Of a stretch of 64,000 nucleotides of DNA, positions 26,729 to 38,062 are shown piece after piece (within the stretch, counting starts at the first letter, position 1; each line of letters starts with the position of its first letter). Under the pieces are notes generated by a model that did no database searches, had not been told where the DNA came from, and saw nothing but the letters and a program-made list of their open reading frames with translations. Made by a program: the position numbers and the translations under genes. The stretch spans positions 806,001 to 870,000 of the forward strand of contig JAJKFH010001865.1 of NCBI GenBank assembly GCA_023333565.1, given 5' to 3'. This DNA is from Puffinus mauretanicus (taxonomy: Eukaryota > Chordata > Aves > Procellariiformes > Procellariidae).

Positions 26729-28620
26729 AGCCCTTATAAGTTCTCTGCTCTAACCAAATGCTGTACTTAATATGAAGTTACTGTAAAATTATAAGCAGCA
26801 GATGTAATATAACATGCCATTCCTAATACTATATGTTTTCAGTACAGGAACCTTCATGTTTTTCAGGCAGATTAGTTCAGCAATATGACTATATCTGCAA
26901 AGAAGCATTATTGAAAAACTGTTCTGAGAGAATAGTGACTTAACAGATGCATTTTTGCCAACTGATTGTCCTGTTTAAATCCCGTTGAAATGAGGCTTTG
27001 CCTGAAGTGTCCGTGTTGACTTTCTATTAAGAGTGAAAATTAAGTTGTCAAGCAGATTGCTAGATTAGGAATCATAAAACTTAACTGTGATAGTAGCTCT
27101 AGGTCAGAATAGGAAAAACATATCATTACAAAGACATTGCTGAGTCTCTTATTCTTGTTAATAACTCCTTCCTTCACATACTGACAGATGTTGACCTAAT
27201 TGTCTTTGGGAATGTCCACACCTGCTGCAGTGCAATACAGGTCATTTATTCCACTACACAGACTTTTTTTTCAGATGAGTATGGGTACTCTCTTGAATGC
27301 TTTCTCTTAAGTGAGCTTGTTTCTGTTGAATTCATGATGGCTAGTGGTCCAAATCTCAGCATTCTTCACCACAGGTAGCACCTTCCTGGCAATCTCAGCA
27401 GATAACATTAGCAAACCCAGGTCAGAAACCTGTTTTCCATTGAAAAGTGGCCAAATACATCCATCTGCATTAAGGTTAATCATATTCAAGCAGCAGTTCA
27501 GCTGTCCTAATTACAGATACCCACTGACACTTGCAGAGGACATTGTTTATATACAAAGTAATTAAAACTTTTCACTTCTCTCTTTGAAACAGTAATAAAG
27601 TGTATTATGGCATTCAGCAACCCTCACTATGAACAAATGTCCAAAGGAATTTCAAGACTTACTGGTATGAAAGTGCCAAGCAATTAAAAGCTGTTTTGAA
27701 TTTAAAAACAGAGGGGGAATAGATCAGTTCTTTAAAAAAGGGGACATTCCAAATAGCAACAGCATCTGTGTTTCACAAATGGGGCTATAAAAACTACAAG
27801 AAAAAGTGGGTCTTATTGTTTATGGGTAATATCCAAGCTAAATTAATATCACATCTATTTATGCATTAATGAAAAGCCTGAAAAGCCTAAAAAGCCTAAT
27901 CCTTTGGAAAGATTCATATATGCTCTAATGTAGTTTAGATCAGGATCATTATGGAGAAAGAAAAACATCATCTTGATGCTGAAATAAACATTTGGTCTTT
28001 TAGATAGTTGTAAAATACAGCCAAGAAAAGATTGTACTTTGGATCTTAATCTGCGTTAGAAATATGTTCATCAAATCAAAAGGCAGTTTCAATTTACATG
28101 AAAAGGAAGCCTTTCACTGGTATCTAGCATGCCTCAGAAAAATATCAATATTTACAAATGTTCACATCTCAATTGAGGGCATTTTATTTCACCATCAACA
28201 GTGCGGTGGTAAACATGTTACTGTCCTGGATAACAGTTTATCTTGGCATTGGTCTCATTTGTGTCTAATAATACTGCAAGTCTTGTGAGAAATGCCAGAC
28301 TTTCTCAAAGCAAACAGCTGGGCCAGTAAAGATTGCCAAACTCTTGAAGTCTGTCAGTTCAGTTTCAGTAAACGTGGAATGCTCATTGGTAAACAAAACT
28401 ACATATATTTTTTAAAACTGCTTTGAAGCTAAAAGAGAATTTACACTTTGTTTTCCTCTGAGGCTCAGTGAAGCCTGGAGCAGCTCTTATTTTATGCAAA
28501 CCAACTTTGCTTCTCTCTGATGATGATCTATGTTCATTCCATTGCAACAGGTGATATTTCAAATGTCTATTTTTACCCTCTCTGTGTAATAAATTTTGTC
28601 TTGATATTTATGTTTCTACA
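26729..28620. other. Upstream region or intron of MC2R, no exon identified
   Basis: AT-rich sequence before the presumed acceptor of the MC2R coding exon. If the gene has a 5' non-coding exon, this stretch is intron. Three short tandem units of the type aaaagcct(g/a) lie near 27871-27898. No coding exon seen. Confidence 0.45.
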
Positions 28621-28633
28621 TTTTTTTTTGTAG
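28621..28633 (+). promoter_or_regulatory. Probable 3' splice site of the MC2R coding exon
   Basis: A run of nine T residues followed by G and then TAG ends at 28633, preceded by a T-rich stretch. This is a good polypyrimidine tract plus acceptor AG. It lies 154 bp before the MC2R start codon. Mammalian MC2R has a non-coding first exon spliced to one coding exon, so a similar structure here is reasonable. I could not identify the upstream non-coding exon. Confidence 0.55.
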
Positions 28634-28676
28634 GAGAAATTCAAAACATCTCAGTTAAGTCTTAAAATTGCTCCAG

Positions 28677-28715
28677 ATGAAGGAGAAAACCTTCATCAGA
28701 AGAAGGAAGTTCTGA
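28677..28715 (+). promoter_or_regulatory. Upstream ORF 1 in the presumed MC2R 5' UTR (12 codons)
   Basis: ATG at 28677 opens a 12-codon frame ending in TGA at 28713-28715, entirely inside the presumed 5' UTR between the acceptor at 28633 and the MC2R start at 28788. A complete upstream ORF of this kind can lower initiation at the main start. The function is inferred; only the frame itself is seen. Confidence 0.4.
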
Positions 28716-28774
28716 CTGACAGGTCAGCTTCAGAATAAAGCCAAGCCTGGGAAACAACAATCCAGAATCTTTCC

Positions 28775-28798
28775 ATGACCAGAAGAAATGAGCACTGA
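28775..28798 (+). promoter_or_regulatory. Upstream ORF 2, overlapping the MC2R start codon (7 codons)
   Basis: ATG at 28775 is 13 bases before the MC2R ATG and in another frame. It reads seven codons to TGA at 28796-28798, so it terminates 8-10 bases after the first base of the MC2R start codon. Ribosomes that use it would pass the true start, which could reduce receptor translation. The overlap is seen directly; the effect is inferred. Confidence 0.4.
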
Positions 28799-29747
28799 GA
28801 GACCTTCCAACCTAATCAAAGACCCAGGGCAGATGAGCATTCCTTCCCGCGAAAATATAAGTGATTTCTCCTTAAATATCACTGACTGCACCCAGGTCGT
28901 GGTGCCAGAGGAAGTTTTTTTCACCGTTGCTGCTGCTGGAATACTGGAAAATCTGCTTGTCCTTATTGCTGTCATTAGAAATAAGAATTTGCACTTGCCC
29001 ATGTACTTCTTCATTTGCAGTTTAGCCATTTCAGACATGTTAGGTAGCTTGTACAAAACTCTGGAGAACATCTTTATCATCTTGTGCAAAATGGGGTACC
29101 TGACACGTCGTGGGGACTTTGAGAAAAAGCTGGATGATGCCATGGATTCCATGTTTATTCTGTCTTTACTGGGATCAATTTTCAGCTTGCTAGCTATTGC
29201 AGCAGACAGATACATCACTATCTTCTACGCTTTGCGGTACCATAACATCATGACACTAAGAAGGGCCTTGGTTATCTTGGCAATCATTTGGACGTTCTGT
29301 GCTGGCAGTAGCATTGCTATTGCCCTCTTCTCTTACGAAGCAGCAACAGTCATTCCCTTCACCATCCTGTTCCCTCTAATGATGTTTTTTATACTGTGCC
29401 TCTATGTCCATATGTTCCTTCTGGCTCGATCTCATGCTAAAAAGATCGCCTCACTGCCAACCAGCACAGTCCATCAGAGAACTAACATGAAAGGAGCCAT
29501 TACACTGACCATTTTCCTTGGAGTTTTCCTTTGTTGTTGGGCCCCCTTTGTTCTTCACATCCTCTTAGCAAGGTTTTGCCCACATAACCCTTACTGTGCC
29601 TGCTACATGTCCATTTTCCATGTGAATGGGACGCTCATAATGTGCAATGCGATCATCGACCCTATGATTTTTGCATTCCGAAGCCCAGAATTACGGAGTA
29701 CATTTAAGAAGATGTTCTGCTGTGCCAGGTCAAACTGGAACTGGTAA
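28788..29747 (+). CDS. MC2R: Melanocortin-2 receptor (ACTH receptor), single coding exon
   Basis: Class A G-protein-coupled receptor of 319 residues. In vertebrates MC2R binds ACTH at the plasma membrane of adrenal steroid-producing cells, couples to Gs and cAMP, and needs the accessory protein MRAP to reach the surface (family knowledge). Visible here: an N-terminal tail with N-glycosylation sequons at N23 (NIS) and N30 (NIT); seven hydrophobic segments at about 42-66, 72-97, 120-140, 158-181, 188-213, 236-260 and 272-295; N54 in TM1; D83 in TM2; DRY at 140-142; the very short second extracellular loop typical of melanocortin receptors; cysteines 264, 270 and 272 around the third extracellular loop; DPMIF at 291-295 in place of the usual DPxxY; and CC at 311-312 as a likely palmitoylation site. 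Compared with the human protein as I remember it (297 residues), it is longer at the N terminus and has about six extra residues in the third intracellular loop (about 225-230). The first ATG has a purine at -3; the next in-frame Met (residue 16) has C at -3, so I chose the first. TAA stop at 29745-29747. No frameshift or missing key motif. Subtype identification is confident from the strong match in TM2, TM3, TM5 and TM6. Confidence 0.96.
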   Translation: MSTERPSNLIKDPGQMSIPSRENISDFSLNITDCTQVVVPEEVFFTVAAAGILENLLVLIAVIRNKNLHLPMYFFICSLAISDMLGSLYKTLENIFIILCKMGYLTRRGDFEKKLDDAMDSMFILSLLGSIFSLLAIAADRYITIFYALRYHNIMTLRRALVILAIIWTFCAGSSIAIALFSYEAATVIPFTILFPLMMFFILCLYVHMFLLARSHAKKIASLPTSTVHQRTNMKGAITLTIFLGVFLCCWAPFVLHILLARFCPHNPYCACYMSIFHVNGTLIMCNAIIDPMIFAFRSPELRSTFKKMFCCARSNWNW

Positions 29748-31273
29748 ACACTCCACGAAAAGTGAAGATTATAGAAGCACACCTATGGGGTGCTGTGCAA
29801 CATCAGTTTGCAGAGTTAAAAATACTAACAATTATGCCCTAAGTAATACTATGCTTGTAGGATACTGCCAGTGATTTTCAGAGGGCTACCAAAGAATGCA
29901 TAAAAACTAAGTATGCACACAAATCTTTGCCAACCAGACCTCCAGAAATATTACTGATTAAGTTAATTCTGCCGACAGTTTTCATGCAAGTAAAAAAATA
30001 TCTTATCTATCTTTTGTCATTTCAGAAAAATTCAGATACAAATCTTCTGCAGCAAGTATTGCATCACCCCAGAGATGAGTTTATGCCAACTCATTTTGTA
30101 TTAGTAATTTGAATTTAAGGTGTATACTACTTTAAAATTCTGTTGTTTAAATCACAGTGAAATGAACATTTGTTGCTAAGCTGCACATTTATATAAAAGT
30201 TTATGATAAAGCAGAAAATATGGACATGTAATTGGATTTTGCTGGAAAAGTGAATTCATGACTGTTCTTTAACATCTAGTCTCCTTAAAATTACACAATT
30301 AGTGTTCTCTAACTTTCAAAAATAACTTCTGGAGTGTGAGTCCAAGAGAAGAAGATGTTTTGGTTTAAAAGCTATTTTTAGTGACTGAAGAGTTTTTTCC
30401 AACATAAAGTTGTTGTGGCAGCAAAGACAGGTTTTGAATTTTAAAACCTCAAAGCCATGTCTGGATTAGCAAAGGGAATTGTTGAGCTTGCCAGCTCCCC
30501 ATTGGAAGTCCTTGGGCCAGTTTGCTTTAATAAAATAATAAGCTTCGCAGATGGTAAAAGAACTTTGATTAAGCCATGACTTTCTAAACAAGCCACAACA
30601 AAGAATTCAAAAAATAAAATATTGGAGAGAAAATTCAAAGACCTCCAAGGAAATCAGTCACCTGGATAAGGAATCAGCTAGCCAGTCTGGAAGGATGCAA
30701 AAAAGCAGTTTGTAATTTACAAAATCCTAGTGAGAAAATTTTTGATTGTTCCTGCCAAAATAATACAAAACTCACAAAACTTTAAGGCAGAATAGTTTTC
30801 AGCAGCAAAACATCCTGAAGCAGTCCCAAGCATATGGTGAGGAATTAACCTCACAATAATTCAGTGGAGTTATTCAGCTGTGCCAGAGACAGAATATTTA
30901 GTAAGAGGCAGCCATGAAACCGAGAAAGCCAAGGCACAGCTAGAACAAGAAGGAGAGGAAAAGATAAAATCTATTAGAATTCATAGATAAATAGAAGAAT
31001 TTACTCTGATGGAACACTAAGAAAAACAGGAATTTCGAGACATATGGAATATGGACAAAACCATACATATTCAGGTGGACTTAGGCTTACAGATAAAGAT
31101 ATAAGAAAGGGACAACAAACCTGAAAGCTTCTATAGAACTAAGCAAAGAAAATATCTTAAATGAGAACAGAGATACTAGAATGAAAACTTTTCAAACCTA
31201 TATATTTATTACAAAAAAATTTTTATCTATAAAATGCAAGTTTAGAAGGGAGTTCAGATATAATCACACATCA
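29748..31273. other. Presumed MC2R 3' UTR and downstream spacer
   Basis: AT-rich, without open frames of note. It includes candidate polyadenylation signals at 30529 and 30613. The end of the MC2R transcript cannot be fixed from sequence alone. Confidence 0.4.
30529..30534 (+). terminator. Candidate MC2R polyadenylation signal AATAAA
   Basis: This is the first canonical AATAAA I find on the + strand after the MC2R stop codon, about 780 bases downstream. A second one lies at 30613-30618. The hexamer is common in AT-rich DNA, so this is only a candidate end for the transcript. Confidence 0.25.
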
Positions 31274-31876
31274 CAGGAAAAGGACCTGGGGGTGCTGATT
31301 GACAGCTGGCTGAACATGAGCCGGCAGTGTGCCCAGGTGGCCAAGAAGGCCAATGACATCCTGGCCTGTATTAGGAATAGTGGGGCCAGCAGGAGTAGGG
31401 ACGTCATTGTGCCCCTGTACTCGGCACTGGTGAGGCCGCACCTCCTCGAATACTGTGTTCAGTTTTGGGGCCCTCACTACAAGAAGGACATGGAGGTGCT
31501 GGAGTGTGTCCAGAGAAGGGCAACGAAGCTGGTGAAGGGCCTGGAGCACAAGTCTTATGAGGAACGGCTGAGGGAACTGGGGTTGTTTAGTCTGGAGAAG
31601 AGGAGGCTGAGGGGAGACCTCATCGCGCTCTACAACTACCTGAAGGGAGGTTGTAGTGAGGTGGGTGTTGGTCTCTTCTGCCAAGTAACAAGCGATAGGA
31701 CGAGAGGAAATGGCCTCAAGTTGCAGCAAGAGAGGTTTAGATTGGACATTAGGAGAAATTTCTTTACTGAAAAAGTGCTCAGGCCTTGGAACAGGCTGCC
31801 CAGGGAAGTGGTGGAGTCACCATCCCTGGAAGTATTTAAAAGACGTGTAGATGAGGCGCTTAGGGACATGGTGTAG
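31274..31876 (+). pseudogene. CR1 ORF2 C-terminal fragment
   Basis: About 200 codons of the C-terminal end of CR1 ORF2, downstream of the reverse transcriptase catalytic motifs, open to the TAG at 31874-31876. It begins at the EKDLGVL motif shared with the copies at 1.7 and 10.6 kb. The open frame extends upstream to 31181 into unrelated flanking DNA. It has no catalytic residues and no own start, so no product is expected. Confidence 0.9.
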
Positions 31877-31958
31877 TGGGCATGGTGGTGTTGGGTTGAT
31901 GGTTGGACTTGATGATCTTAGAGGTCTTTTCCAACCTTAATGATTCTATGATTCTATG
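31274..31958 (+). mobile_element. CR1 non-LTR retrotransposon, short 3' copy
   Basis: 5'-truncated CR1 of about 685 bp in the + orientation, starting inside the C-terminal third of ORF2. It is highly similar to 1720-2405 of the first copy and ends in two perfect octamers attctatg (31943-31958). The coding frame is open throughout, which points to a young insertion. It lies about 1.5 kb downstream of the MC2R stop codon, in the same orientation. Confidence 0.95.
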
Positions 31959-32559
31959 ATTTTATTTTAATGAGTATTTTTTCCTTTCCATCAAAAGCAG
32001 AACAAATGTAAAGCCGCACAGCAAAAAATGACCTGAAATAAAAAGAAAAAAATATACAATATTAAAGACAAAGCAAAACAAAAAACCTACAGCACCATAA
32101 CAGCCCGTATACACAGTTGATGACCTTCAAAATGATAAAAAATATTGCACAGAAAATTGTGATTTAGGCAACCCTTATGTTAACTCTGCAACACATGAAA
32201 TATCTACGAAATGCACCTTCCCTCAAAACTTTATTTTCCATCCGCCTCCCTAAAACAGACATAGTTAAGAGAGCTAGGAACCTCCATCATATTAGAAGTC
32301 ACTGCACATTGTAAGGAAGTCCACTCTAACTCTATAGATGCAACATCTCCATCTTCAGACTGAGATCTCCAAGTGTAAGGTTTAATAAAATATGTACAAT
32401 AGAAATTAACCTATAACTTCTAAACATGGAGAAGTAATCAATAAAGAACATACATTTAGCACTGCAAAGAGGAACATTCAAGATGGACTCATGTCAAAAT
32501 CCAAAATTCAGCAGTAAAATATATCATTGAAATTCTGTATAAAGTCCCTTGCAAAGGAC
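31959..32559. other. AT-rich spacer
   Basis: No gene or repeat recognised. Confidence 0.5.
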
Positions 32560-33460
32560 CGTTCATCTTGTGGAGACACTGGCAGTTTTGGCTAGGAAAG
32601 GGACAAATGTGAGAGCCCAGGCTGAGGGTGGACATGGCCATGTCTACAGCAGGCCCCAGATGGGACCACCAGCTACTGCTTTCTTCTACCACACCAACAT
32701 GTGGCAGCTCAGAGTAGCCCTGAGACAGTGTTGGCTTGGCCTGGAGGAAACAGGACAACTTGGACCTGGCTGCCTTCAGCCTTCATCTGACTGCCCCCAC
32801 CTACTCAAGAGTCTCAGGAACTGGCTGGCACCAACCTTCCTCACGGCATCCCCAGGCCCAAGGGAGAGAGGAGGGCAAGCCGTCGCTCACAGACCCTAGG
32901 AGACAGAGCCTAACTCTCATCCCCGCACTGCCAGCACTTTGCTTTGCAACAAGGACCTGGGCTCCTACCTTGCCACAGGCTGTGCCAAGGGGAGAGCAGC
33001 CTGAGGCAAGGAGGTTAGATGAGGCGCTATGCCCACCCTCATCCCAGACCTCCAGGATGCCTTACAGGTTCGACACCACCCTGCCTATGCTGCACCCTCA
33101 GGACATGGCTGGGAGTGGTGGCACTTTCCTGCCATGGTCCCAGATCCACACTAGGAGCCCTTGGACAGCCTGGGGCACAAACTGCTCACCAAGCAGCTGG
33201 GCTCACTCCTTCCTTTTCATTACCCATGCCTCAGCTTCACCCTCGACCTAAGACCCGAAAGGCACCTAAAGTAAGAACTTAAAATACAAAATCTGTCCTA
33301 CAGCACACCTTTGACCCCCTTCCTCTTGGCCCCACTTCAAGGGCAGAGCAAACTGGCCTCCAGTAACCCAGCACCTGTCCACTCCTCCCCGGGCTGTCCC
33401 ACTGCCTTTCTCAGCACCACCCCCAAGCCTCCAGCCACCATTTACCTGCAAAACCAGAAG
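32560..33460. other. GC-rich island of unknown origin
   Basis: About 900 bases rich in C and G inside AT-rich DNA. The + strand carries overlapping open frames in different frames (about 116, 171 and 87 codons), rich in Pro, Ser, Thr and Ala. This is what low stop-codon density in GC-rich DNA produces. I recognise no protein domain and no LTR or LINE signature. It could be an old retroelement remnant, a non-coding RNA exon or a CpG-poor remnant island. Confidence 0.5.
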
Positions 33461-36309
33461 CAGCCATGGTTATGTACGTTATGGCCCAGTGAGATGTTTT
33501 TTTCCATCCAGCTTGTTAAAACAAGGAGTCAACACTTAGGCAGCAAATTTTCGGCAGGTTTTAACCCACATTGTTCTCTTTGACTTGGAAGTATGTCTGC
33601 AGTTACTGACATCGGTTCTCAGATTGCCACGAGACCCAAGCACTGTCAAGAAGTGGTTCCTACCTAACATTACCAGCAATTAACTGCCTATTCTTTGTAG
33701 CTTACCTGGTCTCATCTGAGTTGTTCATGTCATGATGCCTGAGCAACACTTAAACTTATGGCTTGAGGTTATGTCTTTAAACTGATGATAGAAGCTTGAT
33801 GGCTGTTACTGTTAGACTGTGTGTCCGATATCCAGACAGCTAGCAAGGTGGGGAAAAAGCTGCTACATAAGGGGATCTAAGACAAAGCACAGAGAGAGCA
33901 GGCTGTAAATTATGAGAACTGCCTGATGTTTTCCATTTTTAATGGGTTCAGGACAGCAGAACTTGGCATGTTCTCCATGTAAATTTGTAAGAAATGCAGA
34001 TCCTATGCATTTGCAATACAGCTAAAATCTGCGGCAGAATATCAGATCTCAAGCTGAGCCTAAGAGTTGTATAAAAGAGTCAATATAAAATTCAAAAGAC
34101 ACATATAAAAACTTTTTTTTTCTTCAGTGTGCAGCAGTTATGATTAAATGGAACATTCTTTTGAAAATATTTCATTTCAGGGGAGGCAGACTCGGGAAGA
34201 GCACGAAATATTCTTGATTAAAAAAGCTTCTAGGAAGATTTTCATCTTTAAGTCTGCCAGCATTTGTTTCATGTCAGCAGATGGGTAAATCTCCATATGT
34301 TATCTCCTAATTGGCTGTAAATTTGGCTTGCATTCTAACTGTTGTGCAGTCTCCAAGCAAATAAGTTTTTCTGTTTCACATACTAATGTCTCCATATATT
34401 TCCCCGTGTTGCTCTTTGAACATATTCTTTAAGCCATGATTTGTGAAGCCTTCATTGTATTGTACTGAAGTCACTCTTGGAACTCTATTCTGATACATTA
34501 AAGTGTAACAGTGAACACTTTTTTCAGATTTTGGGACTTTCCTTCATCTGCCCAGCTATAAATTACAAGTGTTTGGGGGGCAGAACTGTACCTTAGCATT
34601 GGGAGAAATAAGTTCATCTCGGATCCTACCAGAAGCTAATAAGCCTGGAAGGAAAATCCAGTCCCTTGAAAATCACAGGCAAGACTACAATTGATGTTTC
34701 ATGTGGAAGGGCCCACAGAACTTCACACGCCTGTGGCAACAAAACGTTTCCTACTCACTTACTGAAAAATCAAAGAAGAAAAGCTCCTGTTGTTTTGCTT
34801 TCTGTTGTTTCGAACTGAACTTCATGTTCAGGAACAAAGTGAACAAATCTGATAAAGGCACCCAGGGGAACTAATTCCACTGAAGCAGTTGGTATGCCAG
34901 TGAGAGACAGACTTGCATAGCAGTTCGATTTTGTTCACAAAATAGCAAGACAAATATAGTTTATTTGTGAGAAAATAGAGTTTAGACTTTATTTATGTGA
35001 GAAAAATCTTGCTTCCATGAATCATGGTCCTAGGCAAGACTTTCAGAAAAACAGGTGTCTTGGACTCCTATTAGCTGAACAAAATTTCAGTTTTTCAAAC
35101 AATATTTAAGTAATTGAAAAAGAAAGTTGACTTGAAGTGCAGAGCACCATCAAAGGCAAGCAATATTTATTTATAATATTTGTTTATAATATGAGTTGAG
35201 GCAAATGTTAGCCTTCTCTTTTTAAAAATCTCAAACTAGGTACTTCATTTAGAGACAGCTAAAATTACAGGCAAGGAAAACAATAAAAGGATCTTAAAGT
35301 ATCTATTTATCGTGAGACTTAATACTGCTTGTAATAGTACCGAATTGTGATTATGTTCACAACCTTATTGATTTGGTTGGTTTTTTGGATTTGGTTTAGC
35401 ATTGGAGGCTTGGAACCTTCAGTACTTTTTTTTCAGTACTAAATGTCTACATTTCCAGTCAATACTTTTTTTAAAAAATCTTTTTAAGTCAGATTTGAAC
35501 TAAACTCTTCAAATGATACATTTATTCAAACAGAATCTATTCCCCAAGTAGGCACAGGGTCTGTTTTTTAATTCTCGCAAGGTAATTAGAGCAGATAGCC
35601 GTCTATGAAGATACTATGTGTTCATCATTTGATAGTGCTTTGATACAGCTTTGTTTGAAGTGTCACTTTTACAGAAGACACAATGCTGTTGTGAGCTTCT
35701 GATTCAAAGAAAAGGACTTACAGTACAATTCTGGAGAAATGAGTGTGACCATTTAAGAAAACTTTTCATGTCCACTTGAAAGCAGTTCTTACGTCTGCAA
35801 ATCTCCTCAAATTACTGCTATAACACAAAGATCATACTTTTGAACTGTCACACATAGTCTAATGAGTGACCATTAGCTATCAAGTAATTCTGGATAACCC
35901 AGCTGGAGTACAAATGCCTAATGAGTAATTAAAATTATTTATTGCTTTCCATAATTTTTTTTTTTTACATTAAGACCATGAGATGGGTTTGTTACTCCAC
36001 ATTCTATTGCTTCAGCAGCACCTTTACACTACCATTTATTACAACTTCAGTCCTTCAACAGTTACATCTAAACTTCATATGAACTATATGAATAAAGGTA
36101 CAGCTAGTCAAAAACCATTTGCTAATGAAAGGAGTTACTTCACCGGCAACATTACACACTCTGACAACCTGACCAAGGATGGAGGAAATGGAGCACGTGG
36201 CCTGGGGAGATACTTTTGTTGACAATCCAGCTGTAGTCAGTCAGATGTATGATTTACATGGATACCCAAACTGCCACAAAAAGGCAGGTTGCACTGTATG
36301 CAGCTTTAC
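33461..36309. other. Gene-free AT-rich DNA
   Basis: No significant open frames, no recognisable transposon. Several T runs, for example near 34110 and 35951. Confidence 0.5.
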
Positions 36310-36710
36310 CGTCAACAGCACACTTCAGTGCCATGGCCCTGAGGCACTGCCAGGTCTGACTGTCCCTGCCCACCCCCGGGGATCCCTCCACCTTTGTGGC
36401 CCAGGACCCCATGTCAGTCCCCCAGAGCCATCAGCCCCTGATGGCTCAGCAACACTCAGCTCCCCACAGCCCTGCCCTGCCCAACCATGGGCCCTGCCAA
36501 GCCAGGCCCGCCCGCGGGCGCATGCCCTTGCCCAGCCTTGGACCATCCCCAAGGAGGTGCCCAATGCCCAGGGCTGGGGCTGCCCCAGGGCTGGGGCTGC
36601 CCTGCTCCTAGCTGGGGCAGTGGGATGAGTCCTGGCTGCCAGGCCCTGCCCTGATGGACCCCAGAGAATCCCCGTGGCCACTGGCCCCTGCAGCACCCTG
36701 GCTTTAAGCT
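36310..36710. repeat. GC-rich segment with 17-bp tandem duplication
   Basis: A compact, strongly C/G-rich segment with sharp borders in AT-rich DNA. The unit cccagggctggggctgc occurs twice in tandem at 36567-36583 and 36584-36600, and many further ccctgcc and ccagcc words occur nearby. A CpG cluster lies near 36508-36522. The open frames on both strands are a result of composition. It could be a minisatellite-like remnant or part of an unidentified LTR. Confidence 0.5.
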
Positions 36711-38062
36711 GTTAGTTGAAAACAGGCAGTTAGGAGCCACTTTCACAGAATCTGAAACCACACAGGAGCCTCTGCGGCATAGCATGAGAGCACTCAGCTC
36801 TGCAGGGAGCCTCGGTGTCAGCATAACCCCATGTAGTTTAATACAGTCTCTAAAGCCAGCAAGAAATATCTTCAGCCCCTTTAAAATCCTATCACGTATG
36901 TTGTTCTGGCTAATTGTCCCTTCCTGACAATTTAAATTTGGTCTCAGTATTTGGTGGCACTGAAAGTGTAGGGTAGATGTCTTCCAATTCAAAACTAGCT
37001 TCCCAATCCCAGGGACTCCTGCAGCTACTCACTTTCAAAAATAATTTATATTATCCACCATGCTAAATATGCATTTGAGCTTTCACTTGAATTTGAAAGA
37101 ATGATCTACGGAGTCTGCTCCACTGATGTACCGTTTCAGTCTTGCAGTCTACAGTCTTACATTTTCATTTACTTGAGAAATGAAACCACAGCCAAGCAAT
37201 TTGGGTAATCACATCATCTCGTGTGACAGCTAAATCTGTCTTAACTGGCAGTCTGTGCAATGAGGAAAAAAGGAAGAGAGAAAAAAGCGCTTCAGCCTGG
37301 CACGGAGTGGTCCACGTCAGAGGGCAAGCCAAGAGGAACTGATGGAGGCCTCAGGTCTCTCGTCTGTGCTTAGCTTCCTCTCAGATCACAGCAGAGCCTT
37401 CAAAAGAGGGGGAAATTTGGATAAAAGGAAGCTGCTGGCTCCTGGATGAGCAGGCAGATGAAAGAAGCGCAGCCTTGCAAGTGAGAGCTGGCTGGTTAAT
37501 AAGGGGTTGAGACTGGTAGCGTTTCCCATTAGAGGAGCTGGCACTAGGGTTGTTAGAAGTCTGGGAACAGGCGCAAGGAAAAGGGTTGCTGAAGAATAAT
37601 CATTTTTTAAAATAACGATGTTAAATGAACTAAATCAATTGTTCAGCCTTTTTCTGTACATAGGGGTCTTTACTGAAGGCTTTGTCTGGGTGGCTCAGGA
37701 GTGTCAGGGGCATGAGAAAGGTCATCAGGCAGAGGGGTCCCTGGGCTGCCAGGCTGGAAACATTGTCAGCAAAGCCAGGATCAGGCTAGGAGGGAAAAGG
37801 GCAGTGCTGAGACCTGGATGGGAAGAAAGAAGTAATTTCTAGGATTGGGTAGGACACACTCATTTTGAACTGCTGGGCAGAAGTGTGCAGACCTGAGAGA
37901 GAAGCAGAAATGAAGAAAGTAACATTCAGAGTCAAACAAAGCAAAGGAATGTCAAGAGATGAGTGAAAGGAGCAGAGAAGTCCAGAACGGGGCTTTTGTT
38001 CTTAATTTGCAATAACAACTAATAATTGCTTGGTTTTTTTTCAATTGCATTTTCTGTTCAAT
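36711..38062. other. Gene-free intergenic DNA
   Basis: No gene or named repeat recognised. Bases about 37270-37850 are somewhat purine-rich. Confidence 0.5.

Noticed and set aside
28730..29218. 162-codon open frame on the minus strand
   Set aside because: It is the antisense shadow of the MC2R coding sequence; the + strand has a complete receptor with all family motifs.
29671..29874. 67-codon frame overlapping the end of MC2R
   Set aside because: Out-of-frame overlap; the in-frame receptor ends naturally after the C-tail cysteines, at a position like that of other MC2R proteins.
32736..33251. 171-codon frame as a possible gene
   Set aside because: Overlaps other open frames in GC-rich DNA, has a low-complexity Pro/Ser-rich product and no domain; open frames here follow from composition.
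36456..36992. 178-codon minus-strand frame
   Set aside because: Half of it is the GC-rich tandem segment and the product has no recognisable domain.
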